Shown: in pieces, positions 43,557 through 51,942 of the stretch | Numbering within the stretch: position 1 is the first letter of the stretch | How the letters are laid out: the number at the start of each line of letters is the position of its first letter | Assembly: GCF_037198315.1 (NCBI RefSeq) | Contig: NZ_CP144913.1 | Location: 496,001 to 560,000, forward strand | Direction of reading: 5' to 3' | From: Janibacter sp. A1S7 | GTDB taxonomy: Bacteria; Actinomycetota; Actinomycetes; Actinomycetales; Dermatophilaceae | Length of the DNA: 64,000 nt | Position numbers and translations under genes: made by a program | The notes under the pieces: generated by a model | Told to the model about the DNA's origin: nothing | Databases searched by the model: none | Seen by the model: only the letters and a program-made list of their open reading frames with translations

Positions 43557-43727
43557 GTGGCCACGAAGAGCGCCGACGTCCGCCCGAAGATCACCCTGGC
43601 GTGCACGGAGTGCAAGGAGCGGAACTACATCACCAAGAAGAACCGCCGCAACAACCCCGACCGGTTGGAGCTGGCGAAGTTCTGCCCGCGCTGCCGCACC
43701 CACACGCCGCACCGCGAGACCCGCTGA
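43557..43727 (+). CDS. rpmG: 50S ribosomal protein L33
   Basis: A 56-residue protein starting with GTG 43557: [20 protein letters not shown] and ending [10 protein letters not shown]. The two zinc-ribbon pairs CTEC and CPRC are both present, so this is the zinc-binding (C+) form of L33. It is a component of the large ribosomal subunit near the E site. It precedes hadA, as in Mycobacterium and other actinobacteria, but here a strong hairpin separates them. A TAATCT box at 43439 may be part of its promoter. Confidence 0.95.
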   Translation: MATKSADVRPKITLACTECKERNYITKKNRRNNPDRLELAKFCPRCRTHTPHRETR

Positions 43728-43744
43728 GGTCCAGCGCCCCGCAC

Positions 43745-43794
43745 CAGCACGGAAGCGGCCGCCGAGCACTCGCTCGGCGGCCGCTTCCGTGCTG
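43745..43794 (+). terminator. Terminator after rpmG
   Basis: A perfect 23-bp stem, arms starting CAGCACGGAAGCGGCC, with an ACTC loop lies 17 bases after the rpmG stop. It should largely uncouple rpmG from hadA. A weaker hairpin (43813-43846) follows. Confidence 0.85.
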
Positions 43795-43900
43795 CTCGGC
43801 GCCGTCCGGCCTCCCTGCCGACTCTGCCCGGGCTGAGTCGGTAGGGACGTGAACGTGCCGGGGCTCCTCAGCCCGACCCCACCTGCCTAGACTGACCGAC

Positions 43901-44347
43901 ATGGCCGTGAACGAGAACTTCCTGGGGCGCAGCTATCCGCCCACCCCACCCTTCGCCGTCGGGCGCGAGCACATCCGCGACTTCGCCGAGGCCGTGGGCG
44001 CGAGCGACCCGGTCCACCACGACCTCGAGGCGGCTCGTGCAGCCGGGTACACCGACCTGGTGGCCCCGCCGACCTTCGCGGTCATCCCCGGCCAGCGCAC
44101 CGACCGACAGTTCGTCGCCGACCCCGAGGCGGGCGTCGACTACACCCGCGTCGTGCACGGTGAGCAACGCTTCACCCACCACCGCCCGATCGTCGCCGGT
44201 GACGAGCTGCGGGGGATCCTGCACATCGACTCCGTCCGTGCCGCCGGTGGCCACCAGATGGTCACCATGCGCAGTGAGATCATCGACGCCGACGACCAGC
44301 CGGTCTCGACGAGCCGGTCCACGATCGTCATCAGGGGAGGGGAGTGA
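43901..44347 (+). CDS. hadA: FAS-II-type (3R)-hydroxyacyl dehydratase subunit HadA-like
   Basis: A 148-residue MaoC-like hotdog protein with an N-terminal dehydratase half (FAVGREHIRDFAEAVG, APPTFAVIPG, HGEQRFTHHRPIVAGDEL). In mycobacteria HadA is the substrate-binding, non-catalytic partner of HadB. The gene order rpmG-hadA-hadB matches Mycobacterium. This organism need not make mycolic acids; homologues are also found in actinobacteria without them. It overlaps or touches the hadB gene. Confidence 0.87.
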   Translation: MAVNENFLGRSYPPTPPFAVGREHIRDFAEAVGASDPVHHDLEAARAAGYTDLVAPPTFAVIPGQRTDRQFVADPEAGVDYTRVVHGEQRFTHHRPIVAGDELRGILHIDSVRAAGGHQMVTMRSEIIDADDQPVSTSRSTIVIRGGE

Positions 44348-44349
44348 CC

Positions 44350-44784
44350 ATGAGTGAGCAGACCCTGCGTCAGTTCGCCGACGTCAGCGAGGGCGAGAGC
44401 CTGCCCTCCCGCAGCATCCCGGTGACCCGGGCCACCCTGGTCCACTACGCGGGCGCCTCCGGCGACCGCAACGTCATCCACTGGGACGAGCGGACCGCCA
44501 CGTCCGTCGGGCTGCCCGACGTCATCGCCCACGGGATGTGGACGATGGGGGCCGCCATCCAGCTCGTCACCGACTGGGTCGGGGACGCGGGCCGGATCCT
44601 CGACTACGGCACCCGCTTCACCAAGCCCGTCGTCGTACCGCACGACGGCGGCACGAGCATCGACGTCACCGGCACCGTCAAGTCCCTCGACGCGGAGACC
44701 AAGCAGGGTGTCGTGGAGCTCACCGTGACCAGCTCGGGTGAGAAGGTCCTGGGCCGCTGCCGCGCGACCGTGCAGCTGGGCTGA
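44350..44784 (+). CDS. hadB: FAS-II-type (3R)-hydroxyacyl dehydratase catalytic subunit HadB-like
   Basis: A 144-residue MaoC-type dehydratase with the catalytic segment HYAGASGDRNVIHWDERTA (Asp and His) and the AHGMWTMGAAIQ helix. It removes water from a (3R)-hydroxyacyl substrate. I prefer ATG 44350 with its GGGGAGGGGAG ribosome-binding site; GTG 44344 is an alternative overlapping the hadA stop. No hadC gene follows; the next gene, murB, overlaps its stop (TGATG). Confidence 0.88.
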   Translation: MSEQTLRQFADVSEGESLPSRSIPVTRATLVHYAGASGDRNVIHWDERTATSVGLPDVIAHGMWTMGAAIQLVTDWVGDAGRILDYGTRFTKPVVVPHDGGTSIDVTGTVKSLDAETKQGVVELTVTSSGEKVLGRCRATVQLG

Positions 44785-45857
44785 TGACGGCACCCCAGCA
44801 CGGCGCCGAGCTGGCGCCGCTGACGACCATGCGGGTCGGCGGGCCTGCCACCGCACTGGTCACCGCGGAGACGGCCGAGGAGGTCGTCGAGGCGGTGCGG
44901 GCAGTCGACGAGGCGGGGACCCCCCTTCTGCTCGTCTCCGGAGGGTCGAACCTCGTGATCGCGGACGAGGGCTTCAACGGCACCGCCGTGCGCATCGCGA
45001 CGAAGGGGGTCCGAGCCGCCCACCCGGCAGACGGCACCGTCGAGGTGACCGTCGCCGCCGGTGAGGTCTGGGACGACGTCGTCGCCCGAGCCGTGGCCGA
45101 GGGCTGGTCCGGCGTCGAGGCGCTCTCCGGGATCCCCGGACTGACCGGGGCGACGCCCGTGCAGAACGTCGGCGCCTACGGCCAGGAGGTTGCGCAGACG
45201 ATCTCCCGGGTCGTGGCGTGGGACCGCGAGGAGATGCGGGAGCGCGTCTTCACCAACGACGAGTGCGGGTTCACCTACCGCAACTCCATCTTCAAGGCCA
45301 CGGGTCGGTACGTCGTGCTTGAGGTGACCTTCCGGCTCGGTCTCGGTGGCCTGTCCGCACCGATCGCCTACGCCGACCTGGCCACCCACCTGGGGGTGGA
45401 GCAGGGCGAGCGGGTGTTGCTGGCGCACGCCCGCGCCGCGGTGCTCGCCCAGCGTCGCAAGCGCGGCATGGTCCTGGACGCCGACGACCACGACACGTGG
45501 AGCTGCGGGTCCTTCTTCACCAACCCCATCCTGCCGACGGGGGAGATGGACGCGCTCCTGGCGCGGGCCGTCGAGCGACTCGGGCCCGCCGGTCCGGTGC
45601 CACCGACCTTCCCGGCAGGTCAGGGCCGGACCAAGACGAGCGCGGCGTGGTTGATCGACAAGGCCGGCTTCACCAAGGGTTACGCGATGCCCGGGCCGGC
45701 CGCGCTGTCGACGAAGCACACGCTGGCGGTGACCAACCGTGGGGACGCCACCGCAGCGGACGTCGCGGCCCTGGCCCGAGAGGTCCGTGACGGCGTGCAG
45801 ACGGCCTTCGGGGTCACCCTGGTCAACGAGCCGGTCTTCGTCGGCCACTGCCTCTGA
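44784..45857 (+). CDS. murB: UDP-N-acetylmuramate dehydrogenase MurB
   Basis: A 357-residue FAD enzyme of peptidoglycan precursor synthesis, reducing UDP-GlcNAc-enolpyruvate to UDP-MurNAc with NADPH in the cytoplasm. FAD-binding marks are TTMRVGGPA, VSGGSNLVIADEG and GIPGLTGATPVQNVGAYGQE. The catalytic serine is in CGSFFTNP and the C-terminal glutamate in NEPVFVG. The start overlaps the hadB stop by one base. The length is usual for actinobacterial MurB. Confidence 0.95.
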   Translation: MTAPQHGAELAPLTTMRVGGPATALVTAETAEEVVEAVRAVDEAGTPLLLVSGGSNLVIADEGFNGTAVRIATKGVRAAHPADGTVEVTVAAGEVWDDVVARAVAEGWSGVEALSGIPGLTGATPVQNVGAYGQEVAQTISRVVAWDREEMRERVFTNDECGFTYRNSIFKATGRYVVLEVTFRLGLGGLSAPIAYADLATHLGVEQGERVLLAHARAAVLAQRRKRGMVLDADDHDTWSCGSFFTNPILPTGEMDALLARAVERLGPAGPVPPTFPAGQGRTKTSAAWLIDKAGFTKGYAMPGPAALSTKHTLAVTNRGDATAADVAALAREVRDGVQTAFGVTLVNEPVFVGHCL

Positions 45858-45870
45858 GGTCCGCCCTCGG

Positions 45871-45896
45871 TCCGCAACCGTTCGGGATCGTGCGGA
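45871..45896. repeat. Intergenic hairpin repeat, copy 4
   Basis: Inverted repeat TCCGCA / TGCGGA around ACCGTTCGGGATCG, placed between murB and the convergent adenosine deaminase gene. It resembles the copies at 877, 918 and 3598. Confidence 0.42.
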
Positions 45897-45903
45897 GTTG
45901 ACG

Positions 45904-46962
45904 TCACGGCGAAGGGGGCGCCGCCAGCCACGCGTCGATGTCGGCCATCGCCGCGGTCACCACGTCGGCCGGAGCCGCGCTGGCGCGGAAGGAGCTGCGG
46001 GCCAGCTCCGCGATCTGGGCATCGTCGAGGCCGTGGACCGCACGCGCGGTCTCGTACTGGTCGAGCAACCGCGAGTCGAAGAGCAACGGGTCATCGGCGC
46101 CGAGGGCGATCGTCGCGCCGGCGTCGATGAGCGTGCGCAGCGGCACCTCGTCGAGGGCGTCGTAGACACCCAACGAGACGTTGGAACCGGGGCAGACCTC
46201 CAGGGCCACGCCCGCCTCGACGACGGCTGTCAGGACCCTCGGGTCCTCCACGCTGCGCACCCCGTGCCCGAGGCGGTGGGGGCGCAGTGCCGCGAGGGTC
46301 TCGACCACCGCGTCCGCACCGAGCAGCTCACCAGCGTGCGGCACGAGCAGCAGACCGGCATCCTCGGCGATGCGGAAGGCCTTCGTGAAGTCGGTCGTAT
46401 CGGCCCGTCGCTCGTCATTGGACAGGCCGAAGCCGAGCACCCCGCCGGGGCCGGCCAGGTTCTTGGCCAGACGCGCGAGGGTGCGCGCCTCGAGCTGGTG
46501 CCGGGTGCGGCTGGCAGCCATGAGCACCCCGACCCGGGCCGAGCCGCTCTCCGCGGCGGTGGCGTTCACCGACGCGGCCTCGTCGAGGACGATCTCCATC
46601 GCCGGGGTGATGCCGCCGACGAAGGGGGCGTAGGAGGTCGGGTCGACCTGGATCTCCAGCCAGTGGGAGCCCTCCGCCCCGTCGTCGAGAGCGGCCTCGC
46701 GCACGACCCTGCGCATCGCCTCCTCGCCGCGCACGACGTGCCGGGCGGAGTCGTAGAGCCGCTGGAAGCGGAACCACCCGCGCTCATCGGCCGCGGACAG
46801 CAGCGGCGGGTAGCCCTCGTAGAGCACGCGCGGCAGGCGCACTCCCTGCTCCGCCGCCAGGTCGCGGACCGACTGCACGCGCATCGAGCCCGTGAAGTGG
46901 AGGTGCAGGTGGGCCTTGGGCAGCTCTCGCAGGTCCCGCAGGTCCCGGCCGGAGCCGGTCAG
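45904..46962 (-). CDS. add: Adenosine deaminase
   Basis: A 352-residue metal-dependent deaminase converting adenosine to inosine. Zinc and catalytic motifs are KAHLHLHFTGSM, PHAGE, HRLGHGVR and GADDPLLF. The start is unusual. The only sensible initiation point is CTG at 46962-46960, which overlaps the upstream stop (CTGA) and has GGAGA at the right distance. No ATG, GTG or TTG is available nearby without running far into the upstream gene, and the conserved N-terminus LRDLRELPKAHLHLH begins just after it. It is the third gene of a leftward operon. Confidence 0.88.
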   Translation of the reverse strand: MTGSGRDLRDLRELPKAHLHLHFTGSMRVQSVRDLAAEQGVRLPRVLYEGYPPLLSAADERGWFRFQRLYDSARHVVRGEEAMRRVVREAALDDGAEGSHWLEIQVDPTSYAPFVGGITPAMEIVLDEAASVNATAAESGSARVGVLMAASRTRHQLEARTLARLAKNLAGPGGVLGFGLSNDERRADTTDFTKAFRIAEDAGLLLVPHAGELLGADAVVETLAALRPHRLGHGVRSVEDPRVLTAVVEAGVALEVCPGSNVSLGVYDALDEVPLRTLIDAGATIALGADDPLLFDSRLLDQYETARAVHGLDDAQIAELARSSFRASAAPADVVTAAMADIDAWLAAPPSP

Positions 46963-47480
46963 CTCTGCTCTCCGTCGCCGGTCTCCTCGTCGAGGAGGTG
47001 CACGGCTGCCTCCTCCGCCGACGCGGCGCCCCCGTCGATGCCGACGTCCTCGGCCCACAACTCCTTCTCGGTGTCCTCGCCGACGCCTGCGTCGTCGCTC
47101 GCGAGCCGGCCGGAGCGTTGCCCACCGACCTCTGGGCCACCCGACCAGTCCTGGTCCGCGGGGATCGAGTCGGGGTCCGCGCCACCGACGCGGTCCTCGT
47201 CGAGCCCCGACTCGTTGTCGGGGGCGCCTGCGGCCGAGTTGGGATCCGGCAGCTCCTGCTTGATGCGCTCGTCGATCGTCTCGTCCTGGGTCTGCTCGGT
47301 GGCCGTCGTGCCGTGGGCGAGCGACCCGCGTGGCGAGTCCGGCGGGGAGTAGCTCGTGTCGACCACGTCCGGCGTCTCCTGCTCACCGGACCCCGTCATG
47401 GCGGTCTCGGGATCGAGCTGGTCCTCGTCGTCGAGGCTGTAGCTCGTCAGGTCGGTGTCGAGGTTCTCGGACTCGGACAT
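46959..47480 (-). CDS. DUF5709-like acidic protein of unknown function
   Basis: A 173-residue, strongly acidic protein without signal peptide or membrane segment. The core VVDTSYSPPDSPRG followed by TATEQTQDETIDERIKQELPDP matches the DUF5709 pattern known from actinobacteria; the rest is low-complexity and rich in Asp, Glu, Gly and Ser. It is probably soluble and largely disordered. It lies between the aminotransferase and adenosine deaminase genes, with an AAGGAGTC ribosome-binding site. I cannot assign a function. Confidence 0.75.
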   Translation of the reverse strand: MSESENLDTDLTSYSLDDEDQLDPETAMTGSGEQETPDVVDTSYSPPDSPRGSLAHGTTATEQTQDETIDERIKQELPDPNSAAGAPDNESGLDEDRVGGADPDSIPADQDWSGGPEVGGQRSGRLASDDAGVGEDTEKELWAEDVGIDGGAASAEEAAVHLLDEETGDGEQS

Positions 47481-47491
47481 GCGGACTCCTT

Positions 47492-48787
47492 CTAGTCGCG
47501 TGCGGTCAGCTTCTCCGTCGCCGCGAGGAGCACGCAGGTCGCGACGGTCTCCATCGCCTCGGTCAGCTCCTCCATCGGCGGCATCGTCGGGGCCAGTCGG
47601 ATGTTGGTGTCGTCGGGGTCGTCACCGTAGGGGAAGGACGCGCCCGCCGGCGTGAGCGAGAGCCCGGCCTCCTTGGCCAGGGCCACCACGCGCGAGGCGG
47701 TGCTGGGCAGGACGTCGAGGTTGACGAAGTAGCCCCCGGCCGGGGCGTTCCACGTGGCCACCGCACGCCCACCCAGTCGCTCGGCGAGCACCCGGTCGAC
47801 CTCGGCGAACTTCGGCGCGAGGATCTCGCGGTGCCTGTCCATGTGCGCCCGCACACCATCGGCGTCACCGAAGAACTCGACGTGGCGCAGCTGGTTGACC
47901 TTGTCCGGGCCGATCGAGCCCTTGCCGAGGTGGGTGAGGTACCACGTCACCTGCTGGGGCGAGGAGGCGAGGAAGGCGACTCCGGCTCCGGCCCAGGTGA
48001 CCTTGGAGGTGGATGCGAACATCACCGCGCGGTGCGGGTTCCCCGCCGAGGAGGCCAGCGACAGGATGTCTGCACTCTTGGTCTCGGCCTCGGTGAGGTG
48101 GTGGATCGCGTAGGCGTTGTCCCACAGGATCTTGAAGTCCGGGGCGGCCGTCTCCATGGCGGCCAGCCGGCTGGCGACCTCCTGGGTGCAGGTCGCGCCG
48201 GTGGGGTTGGCGTAGGTGGGCACGATCCACATCCCCTTGACGGACGGGTCCGAGGCGGCGATCCGGGCGACCGCGTCCACGTCCGGTCCGTCCGGGGTCA
48301 TCGGGACGGTCACCATCTCGATGCCCAGGTCCTCGAGCAGCCCGAAGTGGCGGTCGTAGCCGGGAACCGGGCAGATGAAGGTGACCTTCTCCTCCTGCAC
48401 CCACGGGCGCGGGGAGTCGATGGCACCGAAGAAGAGCAGGTCGACCAGGACGTCGCGCATCATCGTCAGGGAGGAGTTGCCACCGGCGATGAGCTGGTCG
48501 ACGTCGACCCCGAGCAGCTCGGCGAAGATCTCACGCAGCTCGGCGAGCCCGTCCAGGCCGCCGTAGTTGCGCACGTCGGTGCCCGAGCGGTCCGTCGTCG
48601 AGCGCGGCAGCGAGAGCATCGCGTCGGCCAGGTCGAGCTGGGCCGCGCTCGGCTTGCCGCGGGTCACGTCGAGCGTCACGCCCTTCGCGGCCTGGGCGGC
48701 GTGGGCATCGCGGAGGCCCGTCGCGAGGGAGTCGAGCTCCTCGACGGACAGATCGGGCAGGGGGCGAGCGTCATTCGCGGAAGTCAC
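47492..48787 (-). CDS. PLP-dependent aminotransferase, aspartate aminotransferase-type (PF12897-like)
   Basis: A 431-residue fold-type I aminotransferase. The pyridoxal lysine is in MFASTSKVTWAGAG, the arginine for the carboxylate in NIRLAP, and the substrate-handling segments are VPGYDRHFGLLEDLGIEM and YANPTGATCTQEV. This pattern fits the actinobacterial class with an LDVTRGKPSAAQLDLAD N-terminus. It probably transfers the amino group between aspartate (or alanine) and 2-oxoglutarate. GTG 48787 is the best start; the longer frame reaches back over tRNA-Trp. It leads the leftward operon ending with adenosine deaminase. Confidence 0.87.
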   Translation of the reverse strand: MTSANDARPLPDLSVEELDSLATGLRDAHAAQAAKGVTLDVTRGKPSAAQLDLADAMLSLPRSTTDRSGTDVRNYGGLDGLAELREIFAELLGVDVDQLIAGGNSSLTMMRDVLVDLLFFGAIDSPRPWVQEEKVTFICPVPGYDRHFGLLEDLGIEMVTVPMTPDGPDVDAVARIAASDPSVKGMWIVPTYANPTGATCTQEVASRLAAMETAAPDFKILWDNAYAIHHLTEAETKSADILSLASSAGNPHRAVMFASTSKVTWAGAGVAFLASSPQQVTWYLTHLGKGSIGPDKVNQLRHVEFFGDADGVRAHMDRHREILAPKFAEVDRVLAERLGGRAVATWNAPAGGYFVNLDVLPSTASRVVALAKEAGLSLTPAGASFPYGDDPDDTNIRLAPTMPPMEELTEAMETVATCVLLAATEKLTARD

Positions 48788-48943
48788 GGCGGCCAGTCTT
48801 CCACTTCTGCCGAGTTCGCGGTGCGGGTGTTCGGTGACGTACAGTTGTTCCTCGGTTGACTTCGGCCAGACTGTCCGGCGTGCCCGCACGCGGACGTCGA
48901 CCCGGGTCAGCCACGGATCGTCGCCCCAACCGTGGCGGTCCGA

Positions 48944-49016
48944 AGGGCAGTGGCTCAATTGGTAGAGCACCGGTCTCCAAAACCGGCGGTTGGGGGTTCG
49001 AGTCCCTCCTGCCCTG
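48944..49016 (+). tRNA. tRNA-Trp (CCA)
   Basis: Acceptor AGGGCAG / CTGCCCT, D-arm TGGCTCAATTGGTAGAGC, anticodon arm CCGGT-CTCCAAA-ACCGG with CCA at 48977-48979, and T-arm with GGTTCGAGTCC are complete. It lies 64 bases before secE, the usual actinobacterial place. Terminal CCA is not encoded. Confidence 0.95.
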
Positions 49017-49080
49017 CGTTGCACGCCTGGCAACACCCGCAGACGTGCAGAGCACGACGACCCGGACGAGAAGAGATGAC

Positions 49081-49338
49081 GTGAGCCAGCTCGGAGCGCA
49101 GCCGACCAACGCGCGGCGCGGCCAGAAGGGCGGCAACCCCATCTCGCGGCTGTTCGGTTCGGTCGGTCTGTTCATCGCCCAGGTCATCGACGAGTTGCGC
49201 AAGGTCGTCCGGCCGACGCGGTCGGAGCTGATCAACTACACCTTGGTGCTGATCGTCTTCGTCGTGGTGATGATCGCCTACATCTCTGGCTTGGATGCGG
49301 TGTTCACCCGGGCCGTGCTCTGGGTGTTCGGCGGCTGA
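49081..49338 (+). CDS. secE: Preprotein translocase subunit SecE
   Basis: An 85-residue protein with a basic N-terminus, the SecE motif FIAQVIDELRKVVRPTRSELI and a single transmembrane helix (YTLVLIVFVVVMIAYISGL). It clamps SecY in the Sec translocon. The start is GTG 49081. The single-helix form is normal for actinobacteria. It is followed by nusG, probably co-transcribed. Confidence 0.94.
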   Translation: MSQLGAQPTNARRGQKGGNPISRLFGSVGLFIAQVIDELRKVVRPTRSELINYTLVLIVFVVVMIAYISGLDAVFTRAVLWVFGG

Positions 49339-49412
49339 CGCCGCCACCACCACGCCGCATTACCGGGCGCCCCGAGCGCCGTCGATCGAAGTCGAAGTGA
49401 GGAAATCAGGTC

Positions 49413-50303
49413 ATGTCCGACCAGGCTCAGACCCCCGATCCCCAGGAGACCGAGGGCTCGAGCGCGATCGCTGCCGAGCAGGCCGAGCGAGCCGCTCAGC
49501 CCCCGGCCGACCTGCCCACCGCGCAGGAGGCGGACGATGCCCGTGCTGCCGAGGAGTCCCTCGAGGAGGTCTCCGAGCAGCCCACCGATGCAGCAGGGGT
49601 CGACGCCGCGGACGGCGACGACGAGCCTGCTGCCGCCGCGCCGGTGACCGAGGACGAGGACGGCGACCTGCTGCCCGAGGACACCGATGACCCGGTCCAG
49701 GCCTTCAAGGACGACCTCGCCTCCAAGTGGGGTGACTGGTACGTGATCCACACCTACGCCGGCTACGAGAACCGCGTGAAGCACAACCTCGAGACGCGCA
49801 TCGCGAACCTCGACATGGAGGAGTACATCTTCGAGGTCGCGGTGACCATCGACGAGGTCACCGAGATCAAGAGCGGCCAGAAGAAGACGCGCAAGCAGCC
49901 GCGCATGCCCGGCTACTGCCTCGTGCGCATGGACCTCACCGACGAGTCGTGGGGCGCCGTTCGGCACACGCCGGGCGTCACCGGCTTCGTCGGCAACGCC
50001 CACAACCCGGTGCCGCTGGGCCTCGACGAGGTCTTCACGATGCTCAAGCCCGCTGATCTCGACAAGCCCGCCGCCGCGGCCGCGGCCGGCACCCCGGCCA
50101 AGGACGGCCAGACCGCCTCGGCTCCGATCGATGTCGACTTCGAGGTCGGGGAGTCCGTCACCGTCATGGAGGGCCCGTTCGAGACCATGCCCGCGACGAT
50201 CTCCGAGATCCTCCCCGAGGCCCAGAAGTTGAAGGTCCTCGTCTCCATCTTCGGCCGGGAGACCCCGGTCGAGCTCGGCTTCAACCAGGTGGCCAAGCTC
50301 TGA
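49413..50303 (+). CDS. nusG: Transcription termination/antitermination factor NusG
   Basis: A 296-residue NusG. Residues 1-105 are an acidic alanine/glutamate-rich extension typical of actinobacteria. The NGN domain (about 108-220) starts [18 protein letters not shown] and contains the [14 protein letters not shown] segment. The C-terminal KOW domain has [19 protein letters not shown]. It binds RNA polymerase and couples transcription with Rho or the ribosome. The conserved [12 protein letters not shown] stretch precedes a short alanine-rich insert before KOW. Confidence 0.95.
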   Translation: MSDQAQTPDPQETEGSSAIAAEQAERAAQPPADLPTAQEADDARAAEESLEEVSEQPTDAAGVDAADGDDEPAAAAPVTEDEDGDLLPEDTDDPVQAFKDDLASKWGDWYVIHTYAGYENRVKHNLETRIANLDMEEYIFEVAVTIDEVTEIKSGQKKTRKQPRMPGYCLVRMDLTDESWGAVRHTPGVTGFVGNAHNPVPLGLDEVFTMLKPADLDKPAAAAAAGTPAKDGQTASAPIDVDFEVGESVTVMEGPFETMPATISEILPEAQKLKVLVSIFGRETPVELGFNQVAKL

Positions 50304-50306
50304 TCC

Positions 50307-50326
50307 CCGGGGGTGGCAACCCCCGG
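50307..50326 (+). terminator. Short hairpin after nusG
   Basis: CCGGGGGT and ACCCCCGG form a perfect 8-bp stem with a GGCA loop, starting four bases after the nusG stop. It may act as a partial terminator or RNA processing signal between nusG and rplK. Confidence 0.5.
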
Positions 50327-50398
50327 ATGGTCAGGAATCCATTGCAACCGGGTCATCGCCCACGGCGTGGGCCCACACGACGAAAGTAGGAACGCAGC

Positions 50399-50830
50399 AT
50401 GCCTCCCAAGAAGAAGATCGCCGGCTACATCAAGCTCCAGATCCAGGCGGGCGCGGCCACCCCGGCTCCGCCGGTCGGTCCGGCGCTGGGTCAGCACGGC
50501 GTCAACATCATGGAGTTCGTCAAGGCGTACAACGACGCCACGGCGGACATGCGTGGCAACGTCGTCCCGGTCGAGATCACCGTCTACGAGGACCGGTCCT
50601 TCAGCTTCATCACGAAGACCCCGCCGGCCGCCGAGCTGATCAAGAAGGCAGCGGGGGTCAAGAAGGCCTCCGGCGAGCCGCACAAGACCAAGGTCGGTAA
50701 GCTGTCCAAGGACCAGATCCGCGAGATCGCCGAGACCAAGATGCCCGACCTCAACACCCTCGACCTCGACGCCGCGATGAAGACCGTCGCCGGCACCGCG
50801 CGTCAGATGGGCATCGAGACCGAGCTCTGA
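50399..50830 (+). CDS. rplK: 50S ribosomal protein L11
   Basis: A 143-residue protein with the standard L11 sequence [20 protein letters not shown] and [15 protein letters not shown]. It forms the L7/L12 stalk base, the site for thiostrepton and for stringent-response RelA activation. The proline-rich linker and C-terminal rRNA-binding helices are complete. It is followed after 187 bases by rplA. Confidence 0.97.
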   Translation: MPPKKKIAGYIKLQIQAGAATPAPPVGPALGQHGVNIMEFVKAYNDATADMRGNVVPVEITVYEDRSFSFITKTPPAAELIKKAAGVKKASGEPHKTKVGKLSKDQIREIAETKMPDLNTLDLDAAMKTVAGTARQMGIETEL

Positions 50831-51017
50831 CGACGGGCGCCGGGGAGGTCGGCCGCATGGGTCCCACGTTCAGCGTGGGCGGAACGAGCGGTCGACCGAA
50901 GCGGAGCCCGAGGACGAGCGAGAGAATGACCGTGCTCGAACCCGACCATTCGGGTGACAGCCGTGGGAGGGCCGGCGCTGGCCCCGACCACACCTCCATC
51001 ACCACCAAGGAGCACTC

Positions 51018-51758
51018 ATGAAGCGCAGCAAGGCCTACCGCGCCGCAGCGGGCAAGATCAACGAGGACGTCGTCTACGGCCCCCTCGAGGCGATCCGCCT
51101 CGCCAAGGAGACCGCACGCACCTCGTACGACGAGACCGTCGAGGTCGTCTTCCGCCTCGGTATCGACCCCCGCAAGGCCGACCAGATGGTCCGCGGCACG
51201 GTCAACCTGCCCCACGGCACGGGCAAGACCGCCCGGGTCCTCGTCTTCGCCAATGGCGACAAGGCGGACGCCGCCCTCGCGGCCGGCGCCGACCACGTGG
51301 GTTCCGACGACATGCTGGAGAAGGTCCAGGGCGGCTGGATGGACTTCGACGCCGTCGTCGCCACCCCTGACCTCATGGGCAAGGTCGGTCGTCTCGGCAA
51401 GGTCCTGGGCCCGCGCGGCCTGATGCCGAACCCGAAGACCGGCACCGTCACGATGGACACGGCCAAGGCCGTCTCCGACATCAAGGGCGGCAAGATCGAG
51501 TTCCGCAACGACAAGCACGCCAACCTCCACTTCATCATCGGCAAGGCGAGCTTCGACGAGAAGGCGCTGGTGGAGAACTACCAGTCCGCGCTCGACGAGG
51601 TCCTGCGGCTCAAGCCGTCCGCCGCCAAGGGTCGCTACATCTCCAAGGCGACCCTGAGCACGACGATGGGTCCGGGCATCCAGCTCGACGCCTCGCGGAC
51701 CAAGGACCTCCTCGAGGAGTCCACCCCGGTTGCCCTGGAGTCGGCCGCCGCAGAGTGA
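51018..51758 (+). CDS. rplA: 50S ribosomal protein L1
   Basis: A 246-residue L1, with RSKAYRAA at the start, [17 protein letters not shown], and the rRNA-binding [18 protein letters not shown]. It forms the mobile L1 stalk and commonly represses its own operon by binding the mRNA. The 187-base rplK-rplA spacer has a small hairpin (CCCAC...GTGGG near 50865) that could be related to such control, but I have no direct evidence. A strong terminator follows. Confidence 0.97.
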   Translation: MKRSKAYRAAAGKINEDVVYGPLEAIRLAKETARTSYDETVEVVFRLGIDPRKADQMVRGTVNLPHGTGKTARVLVFANGDKADAALAAGADHVGSDDMLEKVQGGWMDFDAVVATPDLMGKVGRLGKVLGPRGLMPNPKTGTVTMDTAKAVSDIKGGKIEFRNDKHANLHFIIGKASFDEKALVENYQSALDEVLRLKPSAAKGRYISKATLSTTMGPGIQLDASRTKDLLEESTPVALESAAAE

Positions 51759-51775
51759 GACCCGGTCCGCCCTGA

Positions 51776-51819
51776 CGAAGGGGGCGCCGGTCCCGATCGT
51801 GGGATCGGCGCCCCCTTCG
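51776..51819 (+). terminator. Terminator of the rplK-rplA unit
   Basis: A perfect 14-bp stem CGAAGGGGGCGCCG / CGGCGCCCCCTTCG with a 16-base loop that can itself pair (TCCC/GGGA). Both arms carry the CGAAGGGGG motif in inverted orientation. Confidence 0.87.
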
Positions 51820-51942
51820 GCGTCTCCATCCGGTGGCACACGCGGTGTGCACGGCGCGCTCAGGTGCCGCCCAGCCCGGGTGGCCACCCTGAGGGGGCAC
51901 GGCCGCGCGACGGCCATCCACGACGAAAAGGACGATCCGACG

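Noticed and set aside
43741..43852. Tandem palindromes after rpmG as a CRISPR or repeat array
   Set aside because: There are only two different hairpins and no regular spacers; they read as terminators. I saw no CRISPR array or cas gene anywhere in the window.
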